A DNA stretch of 44,312 bases from Streptomyces sp. ISL-66. GTDB lineage: Bacteria; Actinomycetota; Actinomycetes; Streptomycetales; Streptomycetaceae. Positions 1 through 7,503 of this stretch are shown piece after piece (position 1 is the stretch's first letter; each line of letters starts with the position of its first letter). The notes beneath the pieces were generated by a model that was not told the DNA's origin, did no database searches, and saw only the letters and a program-made list of their open reading frames with translations. A program made the translations under genes and the position numbers. The stretch covers positions 1 through 44,312 of the forward strand of contig NZ_JAGGOW010000131.1 in NCBI RefSeq assembly GCF_018614135.1, read 5' to 3'.

Positions 1-40
1 TCGACAAGACACCAGAGAGCTACGAGGCCGGCCTGCATCT

Positions 41-80
41 GTGTGGTGCGATGCTCTGGCTCCGCAGCATCGCACCACAC
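41..80 (-). terminator. Hairpin downstream of the toxin-immunity operon
   Basis: A perfect 15-bp inverted repeat (41-55 against 66-80) with a 10-nt loop lies 25 bases past the stop of the immunity gene on the minus strand. There is no clear T-run after it, so it may be an actinobacterial-type terminator lacking the U tract, and it could serve a gene to the left as well. Confidence 0.55.
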
Positions 81-105
81 CCATGATCTGAACTCCAAAC
101 AGGAC

Positions 106-498
106 CTAGTCCTGCGCCCCGAGAGTCTCCATGGCGCTGACCCCCTGACGGCACGACCAGCAGAACACTCCGGGCTTCTGCAGAGACGCCTCCGTCCCGG
201 GTTCCGCGCCCCGGACGTTCAGGTGGTGGCCCGTACTGAACACCAAGCGCAGCGCACCGGACTTGAACGCGACCGCCGACAGGACGGTGGAGCCGACGAG
301 CCGGCCCCACCCGTCACCGGTGACCGCTGCGGCCCCCGGAGCGGTCACCGGCCCCTCCGTCAGGAGTGCGGGGCCGGCGACCGTGAGCACCACCTCGTCG
401 GCGAACGTCACCGAGAGGGCCGCTTCCGTACGGCGGACGGCCAGCACCGGGGTGCCCCGCAGTCCGATGAGCCAGCGGTCGCCGAGGTCCTCGATCAC
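106..498 (-). CDS. Putative immunity protein of the HINT toxin, DUF6188-like
   Basis: A 130-residue protein starting at a GTG whose last two bases are the first two of the toxin's TGA stop (GTGA overlap). It begins VIEDLGDRWLIGLRG and runs as alternating beta strands (VLAVRRTE, ALSVTFADEVVLTVAG, GALRLVFSTGHHLNV), the layout I associate with DUF6188-type small proteins that sit beside polymorphic toxins. Direct overlap with the toxin stop means translational coupling, which is what an immunity gene needs. It is cytoplasmic: no signal peptide or membrane span is seen. The longer upstream extension of this reading frame lies inside the toxin gene and is a shadow. The family name is from memory of the pattern; the immunity role is inferred from position and size. 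Confidence 0.72.
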   Translation of the reverse strand: MIEDLGDRWLIGLRGTPVLAVRRTEAALSVTFADEVVLTVAGPALLTEGPVTAPGAAAVTGDGWGRLVGSTVLSAVAFKSGALRLVFSTGHHLNVRGAEPGTEASLQKPGVFCWSCRQGVSAMETLGAQD

Positions 499-2306
499 GG
501 CAGGTCCGGCAGGTGGTCGAAGATGTTGCCGATGCTGTCGCCCGGCGAGCCATCGGGCATCTGGGGGTGCACCTCTCCGGTCTTGGGGTCGATGAGCATG
601 TCCGGGTTTTTGTTGCCGCCGATCCCGCGCCACGCTCCCTGGGCCTTCACCTTGTGGATCGCATCCTTGATCTGCTTCACCGAATAGCCGGTCGCCTTCG
701 CGATGGCGGCCGGCCTGCTGCACAGTCCATTGGAATTGTGGACCAGGACCGGCGTGGCGCCGGCGAGCACGTAGTACGTGTGCAGGTTGTTGACCGTCAG
801 GTTGTACGCGCCCTGGAGTTCCTTCCAGTGCGTGACCTTGTCGATCGCGACGGTGCTGCCCTCCGGCGTGCGGAGGGTGTCGCCGGAGTTGAGGTCGCCG
901 GCGTCCGTCCACTGCCCGCGGTTCGCCACCCAGAACGGGTGGTGGTCGGTGGCGGTGAGGGCGCCCTGGTCCGTCCCCTGACCGACGGTGATGCCGGTGA
1001 AGTCACGGTCGCCGGGGGTGTAGATCGTGGCATCGACCCGGCGGGGGCCGCCGGCACCCGTCTCGGGATCGGCCGCGAGGACGGTGTCGCCGGCCTTGAT
1101 CTGTTCGATGGGCCGGGTCGCCCCGTCACCCATCAGCACCGGCGTGCCGGCCGGGAAGCTGTTGAAGCATCCGGCGACCTTCTCCGTCCTGCGGGCGGCA
1201 CGGATGGCCTCGGCGGTGAGCGTGCCACCGGTCTTGACCCAGCGCAGCACGACGAGCCCGCCCACGACCCGGTCGATGGTGCTGAGGCGCTCACCGGTCG
1301 CCAGGTCGTTCCCGGTGATGGCTTCCACGACGCCCTTGCCGTTGCTGATGCCGGGGAGCAGGTCGAGCACCATGCCCACCCTGCGGTTCTCGGCGGCGCG
1401 CTCCTCGGGCGACTGGGGGTGCGCACCGACCCGCTCGGCGACGTGGGAGAAGTCGAACTTGAGGTCCGGCACGGCGAGGATCTTGTCCGCGGCCTTGTTG
1501 AACCCGGCGACGGCTGTGTTCATCTGCCCCATGCCCTGGTTCATCTGGCCGACACCCTCGTTGAGCTGGGCCATCCCCCGGTTGGCCTGCTTCAGGCCCT
1601 CGTTCATGCCGTCGATGCTCTTGTTGACATCGACCATGATGCCGTTCATCTCGTCCAGAGCCTCGTTCGTCTCGTCGAGACCACGGTTGATCTGGTCCAG
1701 GGCGCCGAGGACGTCATCGATCCACCGGCCGAACGATCCGTCGGCAACGACCGGCGGCTGCTCCTCACCCGGCGGGAAGAACTGGACGGCGGTCAAGAAG
1801 GCGAGCATCTCGACCGAATCGCTCGCGGTCCCGCTGACGCGCGCGGCCAGCTCCAGCTTGGAGCGCAGCGAATCCACGGCCGGCTTGGCCGCCTTGAACG
1901 TCTTGACGAACTGCTCCAGCGCCTCCCGCCGCTTCTTCGGGTCCGTCTCCGCCGTCGGGTGGAGCAGGATTTCCGGCTGCAGCTTCTGGAGGGCGGCCAC
2001 CTCCTTCGTGATCTCGGCGAACGCCGGCCGCTCTTCGTCCTCCATCGCGTCCTGGAACGTGTAGAGGACCACCCCCAGGGCGAGCCCGACCTTCATGGAC
2101 TTGAGCGCGAACTCTTTGGCGCACTTGGGCCGCTCCAGCAGCGGCAGGTTCTTGCACTTCGCGTACTGCGATACCCGGGCGGCGATCTCCAACAGGGTGG
2201 GCGGGCGGTCGAGCGGATCGGCGGCCGCAGCCGTTCCGGCCGCCCCCACCGTCAGGCACATGACGGTGAGGAGTATGACGATCTTCTGTTTGACGTGCTG
2301 AAACAT
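495..2306 (-). CDS. Secreted polymorphic toxin: coiled coil, PT-TG, HINT, C-terminal toxin
   Basis: A 603-residue protein. Residues 1-29 form a Sec-type signal peptide with an AAAA end. Residues 195-275 are a coiled coil with Asn at every seventh position. Residues about 313-350 (LDLLPGISNGKGVVEAITGN, then DLATGERLS) match the pre-toxin TG domain. Residues 380-524 are a HINT domain: it opens CFNSFPAGTPVLMGDG, has the TATDHHPFW block, and closes with VLVHN, the autocleavage junction. The last 79 residues (GYSVKQIKDAIHKVKAQGAW; GNKNPDMLIDPKTGEV; DSIGNIFDHLP) are a short toxin module; a class such as polymorphic toxin type 33 is possible, but I cannot fix it. By family logic HINT cleavage frees this tip. 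ATG 2306 is preceded by AGGGAA. The gene lies in tRNA-linked accessory DNA and is followed by an overlapping immunity gene. Confidence 0.85.
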   Translation of the reverse strand: MFQHVKQKIVILLTVMCLTVGAAGTAAAADPLDRPPTLLEIAARVSQYAKCKNLPLLERPKCAKEFALKSMKVGLALGVVLYTFQDAMEDEERPAFAEITKEVAALQKLQPEILLHPTAETDPKKRREALEQFVKTFKAAKPAVDSLRSKLELAARVSGTASDSVEMLAFLTAVQFFPPGEEQPPVVADGSFGRWIDDVLGALDQINRGLDETNEALDEMNGIMVDVNKSIDGMNEGLKQANRGMAQLNEGVGQMNQGMGQMNTAVAGFNKAADKILAVPDLKFDFSHVAERVGAHPQSPEERAAENRRVGMVLDLLPGISNGKGVVEAITGNDLATGERLSTIDRVVGGLVVLRWVKTGGTLTAEAIRAARRTEKVAGCFNSFPAGTPVLMGDGATRPIEQIKAGDTVLAADPETGAGGPRRVDATIYTPGDRDFTGITVGQGTDQGALTATDHHPFWVANRGQWTDAGDLNSGDTLRTPEGSTVAIDKVTHWKELQGAYNLTVNNLHTYYVLAGATPVLVHNSNGLCSRPAAIAKATGYSVKQIKDAIHKVKAQGAWRGIGGNKNPDMLIDPKTGEVHPQMPDGSPGDSIGNIFDHLPDLP

Positions 2307-2319
2307 GCGTTCCCTACGA

Positions 2320-2364
2320 CGCGGCCCCAGGGGCCGCGCTCCCCTCGGCGGCTGACGGCCGCCG
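2320..2364. promoter_or_regulatory. Leader of the toxin operon with two short hairpins
   Basis: Between the toxin start and the integrase remnant lie two GC-rich inverted repeats (GCGGCCCC-AGGGGCCGC near 2321-2337 and GCGGC-TGACG-GCCGC near 2348-2364). In the transcript they would form small stem-loops just ahead of the ribosome binding site. Whether they act as an attenuator or are chance GC-rich structure cannot be told from the sequence. Confidence 0.3.
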
Positions 2365-2423
2365 TTGTTACTTGCGCGTAATGCGCTTGGTCGCGGCCCA
2401 CGTTAAGACGTTACCGAAGGTCG

Positions 2424-2712
2424 TGATCATCACCGTGGGCTGACGAGCGGTCCGTGGCCACGGTCGAGCAGGTCTTTGCGCTCGCCGAAGCCATATGGAT
2501 CCGCTGGCGATTGATGGTCCTGCTGGGAGCTTTCGCCTCGATGCGACCGGAGGAGCTGACCGAGCTGCGGCGCGCCGACGTCGATCTCGCCTCATGGTCC
2601 GGGCGGGGCAGTCCTCGGAGCGAGCTCAGCTGATCTACCAGCACTCCACCAAGGAGCACCAGCGCAGGCTCGCTGACGGCATGGACGCGACCGTCCGCCT
2701 CCAGCGGGTGCC
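2424..2712 (+). pseudogene. Tyrosine integrase remnant with internal deletion
   Basis: One frame reads ATVEQVFALAEAIWIRWRLM and then LLGAFASMRPEELTELRRAD (about 2451-2600), the start of the catalytic domain of actinobacterial phage and plasmid integrases. A second frame carries SSERAQLIYQHSTKEHQRRL and ADGMDATVR (about 2610-2710), the tyrosine-bearing C-terminal block with the catalytic Tyr in LIYQH. The stretch that should separate them, containing the R-x-x-H box, is missing and the frame shifts at about 2600. The amino-terminal DNA-binding part is also absent. The remnant points toward the tRNA-derived attachment repeat at 2941, the usual place for such an integrase. It cannot make an active recombinase. 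Confidence 0.75.
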
Positions 2713-2887
2713 TGCCGGCCGCGGGCATCAGGGTCACGCCGCAGCCGCCGTCCACAGCTTGTGTCACCGCTTCCGGCGCCGGCGCCAGGCCGGACCGCCC
2801 GGACGAGGTGATCGACGCAGGGGCCCGGGGGCAACAGCCTGATGCCCCAATAGGGCAGTTCTGATATGCGAATGGCGCGTGAGGCCG

Positions 2888-2982
2888 CGAGGTCTAGACA
2901 ATAAACAAGCCCCAGATCGCTGACCTGGGGCTTTTCTATGGAGCGGATGACGGGAATCGAACCCGCGCTATAAGCTTGGGAA
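2888..2982 (-). repeat. Attachment-site copy 1: tRNA-Gly 3' fragment plus terminator
   Basis: A GGTCTAGACAA box, a hairpin (AGCCCCAG...CTGGGGCT, 2908-2932) and a 42-bp stretch (2941-2982) identical to the 3' part of the tRNA-Gly gene at 9357-9427, ending at the anticodon loop. The tRNA 5' half is absent, so this is an integration scar (att site), not a gene. The same unit recurs at 5838-5932 and, with the whole tRNA, at 9305-9427. Confidence 0.85.
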
Positions 2983-3095
2983 TCTATGGCGCGGAAATTG
3001 TTCGTATGGGGTCTGACCTGTGTAAATCATCCCTGCCGAGCGTCTTCCGGAGCCTCTGCCCGCTCCGGTTCTGACCGCTGTTGACCGCTCCTAAG

Positions 3096-3117
3096 GGCAC
3101 GGTTGGGGCACGCCCCC
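3096..3117. repeat. Short arm repeat, copy 1 (GGCACGG-N2-GGGGCACGCCCC type)
   Basis: One of four copies of a short motif in the tRNA-Gly accessory region (also 4971-4991, 6046-6067, and a partial copy at 9267-9283). Copies 1 and 3 sit at matching distances from attachment repeats, which suggests recombinase arm-type binding sites; that role is an inference. Confidence 0.5.
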
Positions 3118-3570
3118 ATGAGGGTGGCCACGAGCGGGCTGAGTCGCCCGGAATGCCTACGAGTCGGCGCCGCGGGTCGGCGGCTGTCGCCCCCGGATGG
3201 CTTCCGCAACCGGTCAGCCGCATGGGCTCGTCGACCGGGCCATGGGGTCCCAGCCTTCTTGGTCACCGAGTCCGCGCAGCCAGAAGGCCTGGCTGGGCTC
3301 GGCCTCCACCAGAAGCTGTGCGGGTCGCCTGTCGTCAAGTGAGGCCCACCAAAAGGTGCGCTGGCGAGGGTGCGGCGGCGGTCGAGGCCGTGGATGTCCA
3401 TGGCGGGGCCGCCGGGGCAGGCGAAGGCCGCCGCCTCCGCCGCCTCCGCTGCCGTATCCGGTATCCGGTGGCGGCGGGTCGGCTCGGCCTGGACGCACCT
3501 ACCGGGACCTGGTCCGTGCCAGTGCCTGTCATCCGTGGTCGGTCGTCATCCGCACTGTCAACTGCCCGTC

Positions 3571-3636
3571 ATTACACCTGAGGTAATCGTTTTCTCTGGC
3601 GCCCTCGAAGAAGCTTGATCCATCGAAGCGATCAAG
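3571..3636. promoter_or_regulatory. Two inverted repeats upstream of the NTF2-like gene
   Basis: ATTAC-N7-GTAAT at 3571-3587 and CTTGATC-N9-GATCAAG at 3614-3636, the second ending 21 bp before the ATG at 3658. Their shape and place fit operator sites for a dimeric regulator acting on the downstream secreted-protein gene. No regulator gene is visible beside them. Confidence 0.4.
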
Positions 3637-3657
3637 CGATCACGAACGGGGAACGAC

Positions 3658-4659
3658 ATGAACATGCGGCGGTACACGCGCACCGGAGTGTTCGCGGCGG
3701 CCACTCTCCTCGCAGGCCTCACCATCGGTGCCGCGCCGGCCACCGCCACCGCCGAGGGCGGCGAGTGCGCCGAGGTCCGAGAGAAGGTAGACCGGCTCGA
3801 AGGGCGGATCACCCCGAACGCCTGCGCCTTCATGAAGCGGCAGATCGTCTTCGGCGAGGCCCCCAGCCTCCAGACCTACCTGGACATCTTCGACGAGGAG
3901 GCCAGCCTCTGGGAGGCCGGCGGCAAGCCCCAGCGCGGCCACGAAGTGATCGGAGCCTCGATCAGCAACTCGCTCCGCCTTGCGCCGGACCTCCGCTTCC
4001 GCGGCACGAACGTGGTCGCCGACGGCGCCGTGATGATGTTCGGTCAGCAGAACACGGTCACCCTCAAGGGCCACAAGGTCAGCCACCCGCAGATCGCCCG
4101 CAACGTCCTCGGCGATGACGGCAAGACCATCCAGGCCCGCCGCTATTACGACCGCTACGAACTGTTCCAGGTCTTGCCCGAGTCTCAGCGGCCCCGCCCC
4201 CTCTTCGCCGGCATCGCCGACCCGACCGGCCCCGGCGCGCGCGGAGCGGCCCCCGACCGGTTCCACGCCCAGGAAATCCCCGCCCGCCTCGCCGCCTGGA
4301 ACAGCGGGGACGCTGCCGCGCTGGCCGCCCGTACCGGCAACGCCAAGCTGGCCGGGCCCGGCCTGGACCGGTCGCTGACCACCCAGGAGGGCAAGACCGC
4401 CTATCTGCAGCGGCTGTTCGAGAACGCCGACGTCGAGTTCAAGGCGGGCCAGGTCGCCTTCGGCCGCACCACCACCTACATCGAGTGGCATGGCACGATG
4501 ACCGACCCCAACGGCACCGACCCCAAGGGCACCGACATCCCCTTCGGGATCGTCGAGCGCATTGGCCCGAAGGGCGAGTGGGAGCTCTACTTCGACACCC
4601 TGCCGGTGATCGCGGACGAGGACGAGATCCGCGGCCTGTTCAAGGCGCTCGCGAGCTAG
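3658..4659 (+). CDS. Secreted protein with two tandem NTF2/SnoaL-like domains
   Basis: A 333-residue protein. Residues 1-31 are a signal peptide (basic MNMRRYTR, hydrophobic core, APATATA). Two domains of the NTF2/SnoaL-like alpha-beta cone type follow. The first, about 65-180, has TYLDIFDEEASLWEAGGKPQ, a predicted sheet with VVADGAVMMFGQQNTVTLKG, and YYDRYELFQVL. The second, about 205-325, has IPARLAAWNSGDAAALAA, TTYIEWHGTM and GEWELYFDTLPVI. The fold is used by isomerases, cyclases and non-catalytic binders; no catalytic set can be assigned here. GGGGAA lies just before the paired ATGs at 3658 and 3664, so either could start. It is a lone gene inside the tRNA-Gly accessory stretch, preceded by two inverted repeats. 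Exported location is a strong inference; its substrate is unknown. Confidence 0.8.
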   Translation: MNMRRYTRTGVFAAATLLAGLTIGAAPATATAEGGECAEVREKVDRLEGRITPNACAFMKRQIVFGEAPSLQTYLDIFDEEASLWEAGGKPQRGHEVIGASISNSLRLAPDLRFRGTNVVADGAVMMFGQQNTVTLKGHKVSHPQIARNVLGDDGKTIQARRYYDRYELFQVLPESQRPRPLFAGIADPTGPGARGAAPDRFHAQEIPARLAAWNSGDAAALAARTGNAKLAGPGLDRSLTTQEGKTAYLQRLFENADVEFKAGQVAFGRTTTYIEWHGTMTDPNGTDPKGTDIPFGIVERIGPKGEWELYFDTLPVIADEDEIRGLFKALAS

Positions 4660-5223
4660 GTGCGGTCGTGCACCGGCCGCTCCCTGAGCTGGCCTCCGGC
4701 CCGCCGGAACAACTGCGGTTCCGTGTGAACGAAGGACGCCGGTGGTGGGTCATGACGAACACCGGGGAGTGCAACGGCGGCTCATCACCCCACCAGCCCT
4801 GCCACCCGTAGTCCTGCCAGGGCCGCACTGAGGCCCGAACTTGTTGCGTCACAGCGACTGTTGTGGGAATTCAGGACCCGGCGCAGCGACATCGCCACTG
4901 GTCTACGCCGTCACGCACGCGAAGCCATCCCCCGCCCACTCATCACCCTCGGCATGTTCACCGCTCTGAAGGCACGGATGGGGCACGCCCCCCGGGCGGT
5001 CGGCTGGAGTGTCACTCGAGTAGCCCTCGCCCGGACGGTGGCGTGCGCGCTGGGAGGCTGCGTTGTCCAGGCCGTCGAGGCCAGGGTGTCCGGGGTGGAA
5101 TTCCAGCAGGCCGCCGTCGTCGGGGTGGGTGGGGATTCGAGAAGAGGACCAGGGCGAGGGGGGGTGGTCGTCGGTGTGGGCGCCAGGGGTGTCGCCCTCC
5201 AGGTGGAGGATGTTCAAGACATG
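4660..5223. other. Gene-poor stretch within the accessory region
   Basis: I see no gene with believable start and domain content in these 560 bases. It contains one copy of the arm repeat (4971-4991) without a neighbouring tRNA fragment, which may mark an old element boundary whose att core has been lost. Reading frames on both strands are low-complexity and share no recognisable motif. Confidence 0.4.
4971..4991. repeat. Short arm repeat, copy 2
   Basis: GGCACGGATGGGGCACGCCC, nearly identical to the motifs beside the att copies at 3096 and 6046, but here with no tRNA-derived core nearby. Confidence 0.45.
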
Positions 5224-5790
5224 TCACTCGACGGGGTCCCGCATCGCGCTGACCTCGCTGCCCAGCACGGTGGTGAGGAAGGCGAGCAGGGCGGGGTCCT
5301 GGTACAGGCTGCTGACCAGCGCGGATAAGCGCAGCCCGTGTGCGACGGCGGTGTCCTGCGGGCCGAGTCCGCCGGCGGTGAGGGCGGTGAGGGCCAGGCC
5401 GGTGGCCGTCGGGGCTGGAGTAGGGCTCGTCCGGGATACGGGGCCAGCCGCCGTCGGCCCGCTGGGAAGCCAGGCGTGCCGGGGTGGCGGTGCGGCTGGC
5501 ACGGTACGGGGCAAGCGCCGACCCGGTCTCGGCGGCGCCGTAGGACGGCGGGAGGTACCAGTCGGAGAGGCCCGGTCCGCGCGGTCGGCTCCGGCCAGCG
5601 CGAGCAGGGTGTCGCCCGTGGTGTCGTTGTCGGATTCGAGTGGAGCAGTGCAGGCCCAGCCGACGTCCTGCTTCTGCGCCGAGGCGAGGAAGTCCAGAGC
5701 GGTGGGGAGGGCGGCCGCGTCGAAACGGGGTGCCTGCCTAACGCGCGGACGCCCTCCCCCGCGAAGCCAGCAGCGACTCGGCGAGTAATC
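5224..5790 (-). pseudogene. Frameshifted squalene-cyclase/prenyltransferase-repeat gene
   Basis: Pieces of one protein appear in different minus-strand frames, in order. First, LPTALDFLASAQKQDVGWAC followed by LESDNDTTGDTLLALAGADR. Next, in another frame, SDWYLPPSYG and ATPARLASQRADGGWPRIPD. Last, back in the first frame, PTATGLALTALTAGGLGPQD and a tail ending SEVSAMRDPVE. The Q-x-x-D-G-G-W and T-x-x-x-L-x-A-L patterns are those of the squalene-hopene cyclase / protein-prenyltransferase alpha-barrel repeats. At least two frameshifts separate the pieces and no start or full amino-terminal domain is present, so this is a degraded gene. Terpene cyclase genes are common cargo in streptomycete accessory DNA. 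The exact original enzyme cannot be named. Confidence 0.6.
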
Positions 5791-5837
5791 TGGAGCGCCA
5801 TCAGGGGTTATGGCACGCGAATGGCACGCGGGGCGGG

Positions 5838-5932
5838 AGAGGTCTAGACAACGAAGAGGGCCCAGGTCGGTGACCTGGGCCTTCTTGGAAGAGCGGATGA
5901 CGGGAATCGAACCCGCGCTATAAGCTTGGGAA
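5838..5932 (-). repeat. Attachment-site copy 2: tRNA-Gly 3' fragment plus terminator
   Basis: The same unit as at 2888-2982: GGTCTAGACAA, hairpin GGCCCAGGTC-GGT-GACCTGGGCC (about 5859-5881), then the 42-bp tRNA 3' segment at 5891-5932. Copies 1 and 2 also share the next two bases (TC), whereas the tRNA itself has GC there. This marks the junction between two stacked elements. Confidence 0.85.
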
Positions 5933-6331
5933 TCACTGCCGTCTGCGGCGCCTATAGGGCCTTTGACCTGGGAAAGCACCTGTGCATCCAGGCCTCCGCA
6001 GGGCCTCGGCCGCACCCGTGATAACCACTGTTTACGGCCCCTAAGGGCACGGCTGGGGCACGCCCCCCTGCACGTGCTTAGGCGGTGGGACAAACTGACT
6101 CGGTCACACAGGTAGCTCGGGATCCGACGGCGGCGAACTCCCGGCGACCTTGCAGGCGCAATCAGGCTGCTGCCGTCAGCCAGTGCTGGGCGAGGTGCCG
6201 GAGGGCGGCGGCTGGGCCCGAGCCGTGTCGGTGTCGGGATACGTGCAGTCCTGCAGCACGTCCGAACCCAGTGCCACAACTTGATGGCATGTGGACGGCA
6301 TGTGGGACTGGCGGGCTCGTAGGATCGTTGG
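5933..6331. other. Right arm of the second element, no gene
   Basis: About 400 bases without a supported gene. The part up to 6070 parallels 2990-3120, with the arm repeat at 6046-6067. From 6170 to 6260 minus-strand frames could be the tail of a lost gene, but no motif is recognisable. Confidence 0.4.
6046..6067. repeat. Short arm repeat, copy 3
   Basis: CTAAGGGCACGG followed by CTGGGGCACGCCCC, matching copy 1 in both sequence and distance from its attachment repeat. Confidence 0.5.
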
Positions 6332-7408
6332 ATGGTTGACCGGAGCGAGATTGGCCTTCCAGTTCTGAGCCGGTGGATGGACGGAGTCCCGACCCACCCA
6401 CTGCGTTGGTACTTCGAGGCGGAGCGTCCGAACCGCTTTCGGGGCGTCGTCCACGCGTGGTGGCGAAGCCCCATCCTGACTGCGATCGAAGAGACCCTGG
6501 CCATTCTTGAGCGGGTCCGGCCTGACGGGCTCGAAGCGAAGCGGCAAGACTTCCGGCGGTTCTGGGATCAGAGCGCGGAAGGCATGGAGTTCTTCCTTAC
6601 GCACCGAGCCGAACTTACGGTTGCTTCGCACCTTGCGGAGAGCGGTGTGCCGTTCGGGTTCAACAGAGCCGAGGGGCCCGACCTGCTTCTCGACGCGAGC
6701 GCGATGCGTTTCGGCATCGAGATCAGCTCGCGTCGACCGAAGAGCTTGGACAGCCTGACCCGCGAGTTGCGTGCGGGGCTCCGGGCGCGAGGTCTGCCGG
6801 CGGTAGTGACCACATCCACTGAACCCATCCCTCCCGTAGCGATCCGGGACAAGGTGCGCAGGGAGATCATCGAAGCCTTCCTGCTGCCCGGCGGAGGGTC
6901 AGGGGTCACATCCATGAGGGTGGAGGCCGCGCCAGCCAGACCTGAGGACGGGATACCTGCCGCGTGGGTGACCATCCGGATCACGCCGAACGAGGGCCGC
7001 AGCACGATGGCGGCCCCGTACAACAGCCCTCACATGATCGCGACGGCACAGGAAGTCGCGCGCAACGTAATGCGGGAGAAGCGGAAGGTGAGGCAGTCGA
7101 AACTCACGCCGACCATCTTGGTCGTGGATGTCAGCGGGACCGATCTGCCGGATCTCAGGTGCTGGAGCGAGGTGTTCAGCACCATGTGGGAGCCGACGGA
7201 CGAGTTCGTCGCGCTTGCGGCGATGACCATGACGAGGCCGAGTCGTGAGCCGAAACTGAGCTTCTCCATCAACCCCTTCGCTGGGTCCTCCAACTCGAAG
7301 GCTCCAAGCGGTGGAAGATCTACGGCCCCACCCGGCAGGCCCCGGCATGGCGGGACGTCGAAGCCCCTGAGGCCCCGACGGGCGAGCCGATCGAGGACAT
7401 CGTCCTGA
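6332..7408 (+). CDS. Nuclease-like hypothetical protein, 3' end fused to foreign sequence
   Basis: The 358-residue reading frame is coherent from MVDRSEIGLPVLSRWMDG to about residue 315 (SREPKLSFSINPF). Residues about 125-145 read EGPDLLLDASAMRFGIEISS, a PD-x(n)-(D/E)-x-S pattern reminiscent of the PD-(D/E)XK nuclease core, though the usual lysine is not seen, so a nuclease role is only a suggestion. An Arg/Lys-rich segment (EVARNVMREKRKVRQSK) and a later strand TILVVDVSGTDLPDL follow. From about 7276 the frame runs through DNA whose meaning lies in another frame (a JmjC/cupin fragment), so the last 40 or so residues are an accident of the junction and the native C-terminus is lost. No ribosome binding site is obvious before ATG 6332. 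Confidence 0.5.
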   Translation: MVDRSEIGLPVLSRWMDGVPTHPLRWYFEAERPNRFRGVVHAWWRSPILTAIEETLAILERVRPDGLEAKRQDFRRFWDQSAEGMEFFLTHRAELTVASHLAESGVPFGFNRAEGPDLLLDASAMRFGIEISSRRPKSLDSLTRELRAGLRARGLPAVVTTSTEPIPPVAIRDKVRREIIEAFLLPGGGSGVTSMRVEAAPARPEDGIPAAWVTIRITPNEGRSTMAAPYNSPHMIATAQEVARNVMREKRKVRQSKLTPTILVVDVSGTDLPDLRCWSEVFSTMWEPTDEFVALAAMTMTRPSREPKLSFSINPFAGSSNSKAPSGGRSTAPPGRPRHGGTSKPLRPRRASRSRTSS

Positions 7409-7497
7409 CGGCCGGTGACTCGCTCTATCTACCGCGCGGCTGGTGGCACGCGGTGAGCGCCGACCAGGGCACTCCGCAGTCGCTGGCGGGGTCTCGG
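7276..7497 (+). pseudogene. JmjC/cupin-8 oxygenase fragment
   Basis: In the frame one base off from the preceding gene the DNA reads RWVLQLEGSKRWKIYGPTR, then DIVLTAGDSLYLPRGWWHAV. This is the core of bacterial JmjC/cupin-8 hydroxylases: the QxEGxKxWxxY strand and the P-R-G-W-W-H turn carrying the distal iron-binding His. The amino-terminal half with the H-x-D pair and the rest of the protein are missing. The fragment is cut on the left by the 6332 gene and on the right by the 3' end of the 7504 gene, so it is an orphan scrap about 220 bp long left by deletions or recombination. Confidence 0.7.
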
Positions 7498-7503
7498 TCG
7501 ACG

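Larger units (their letters stand above)
2983..3657. other. Gene-poor arm of an integrated element
   Basis: No convincing gene in 675 bases. The stretch just right of the att copy (2990-3120) resembles that right of the second copy (5940-6070), including CTAAGGGCACGG and GGGGCACGCCCC at the same distance (about 150 bp) from the repeat. The middle (3400-3480) is GC-rich low-complexity DNA. The right end holds two inverted repeats ahead of the next gene. Confidence 0.5.

Noticed and set aside
2941..2982. A second tRNA-Gly gene
   Set aside because: Only the 3' part is present; no acceptor partner strand, D arm or full anticodon stem, so it is an att scar. The same holds for 5891-5932.
3400..3500. 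A coding or repeat feature in the CCGCCGCCTCCGCC stretch
   Set aside because: Low-complexity GC-rich DNA without a defined unit or a supported start.
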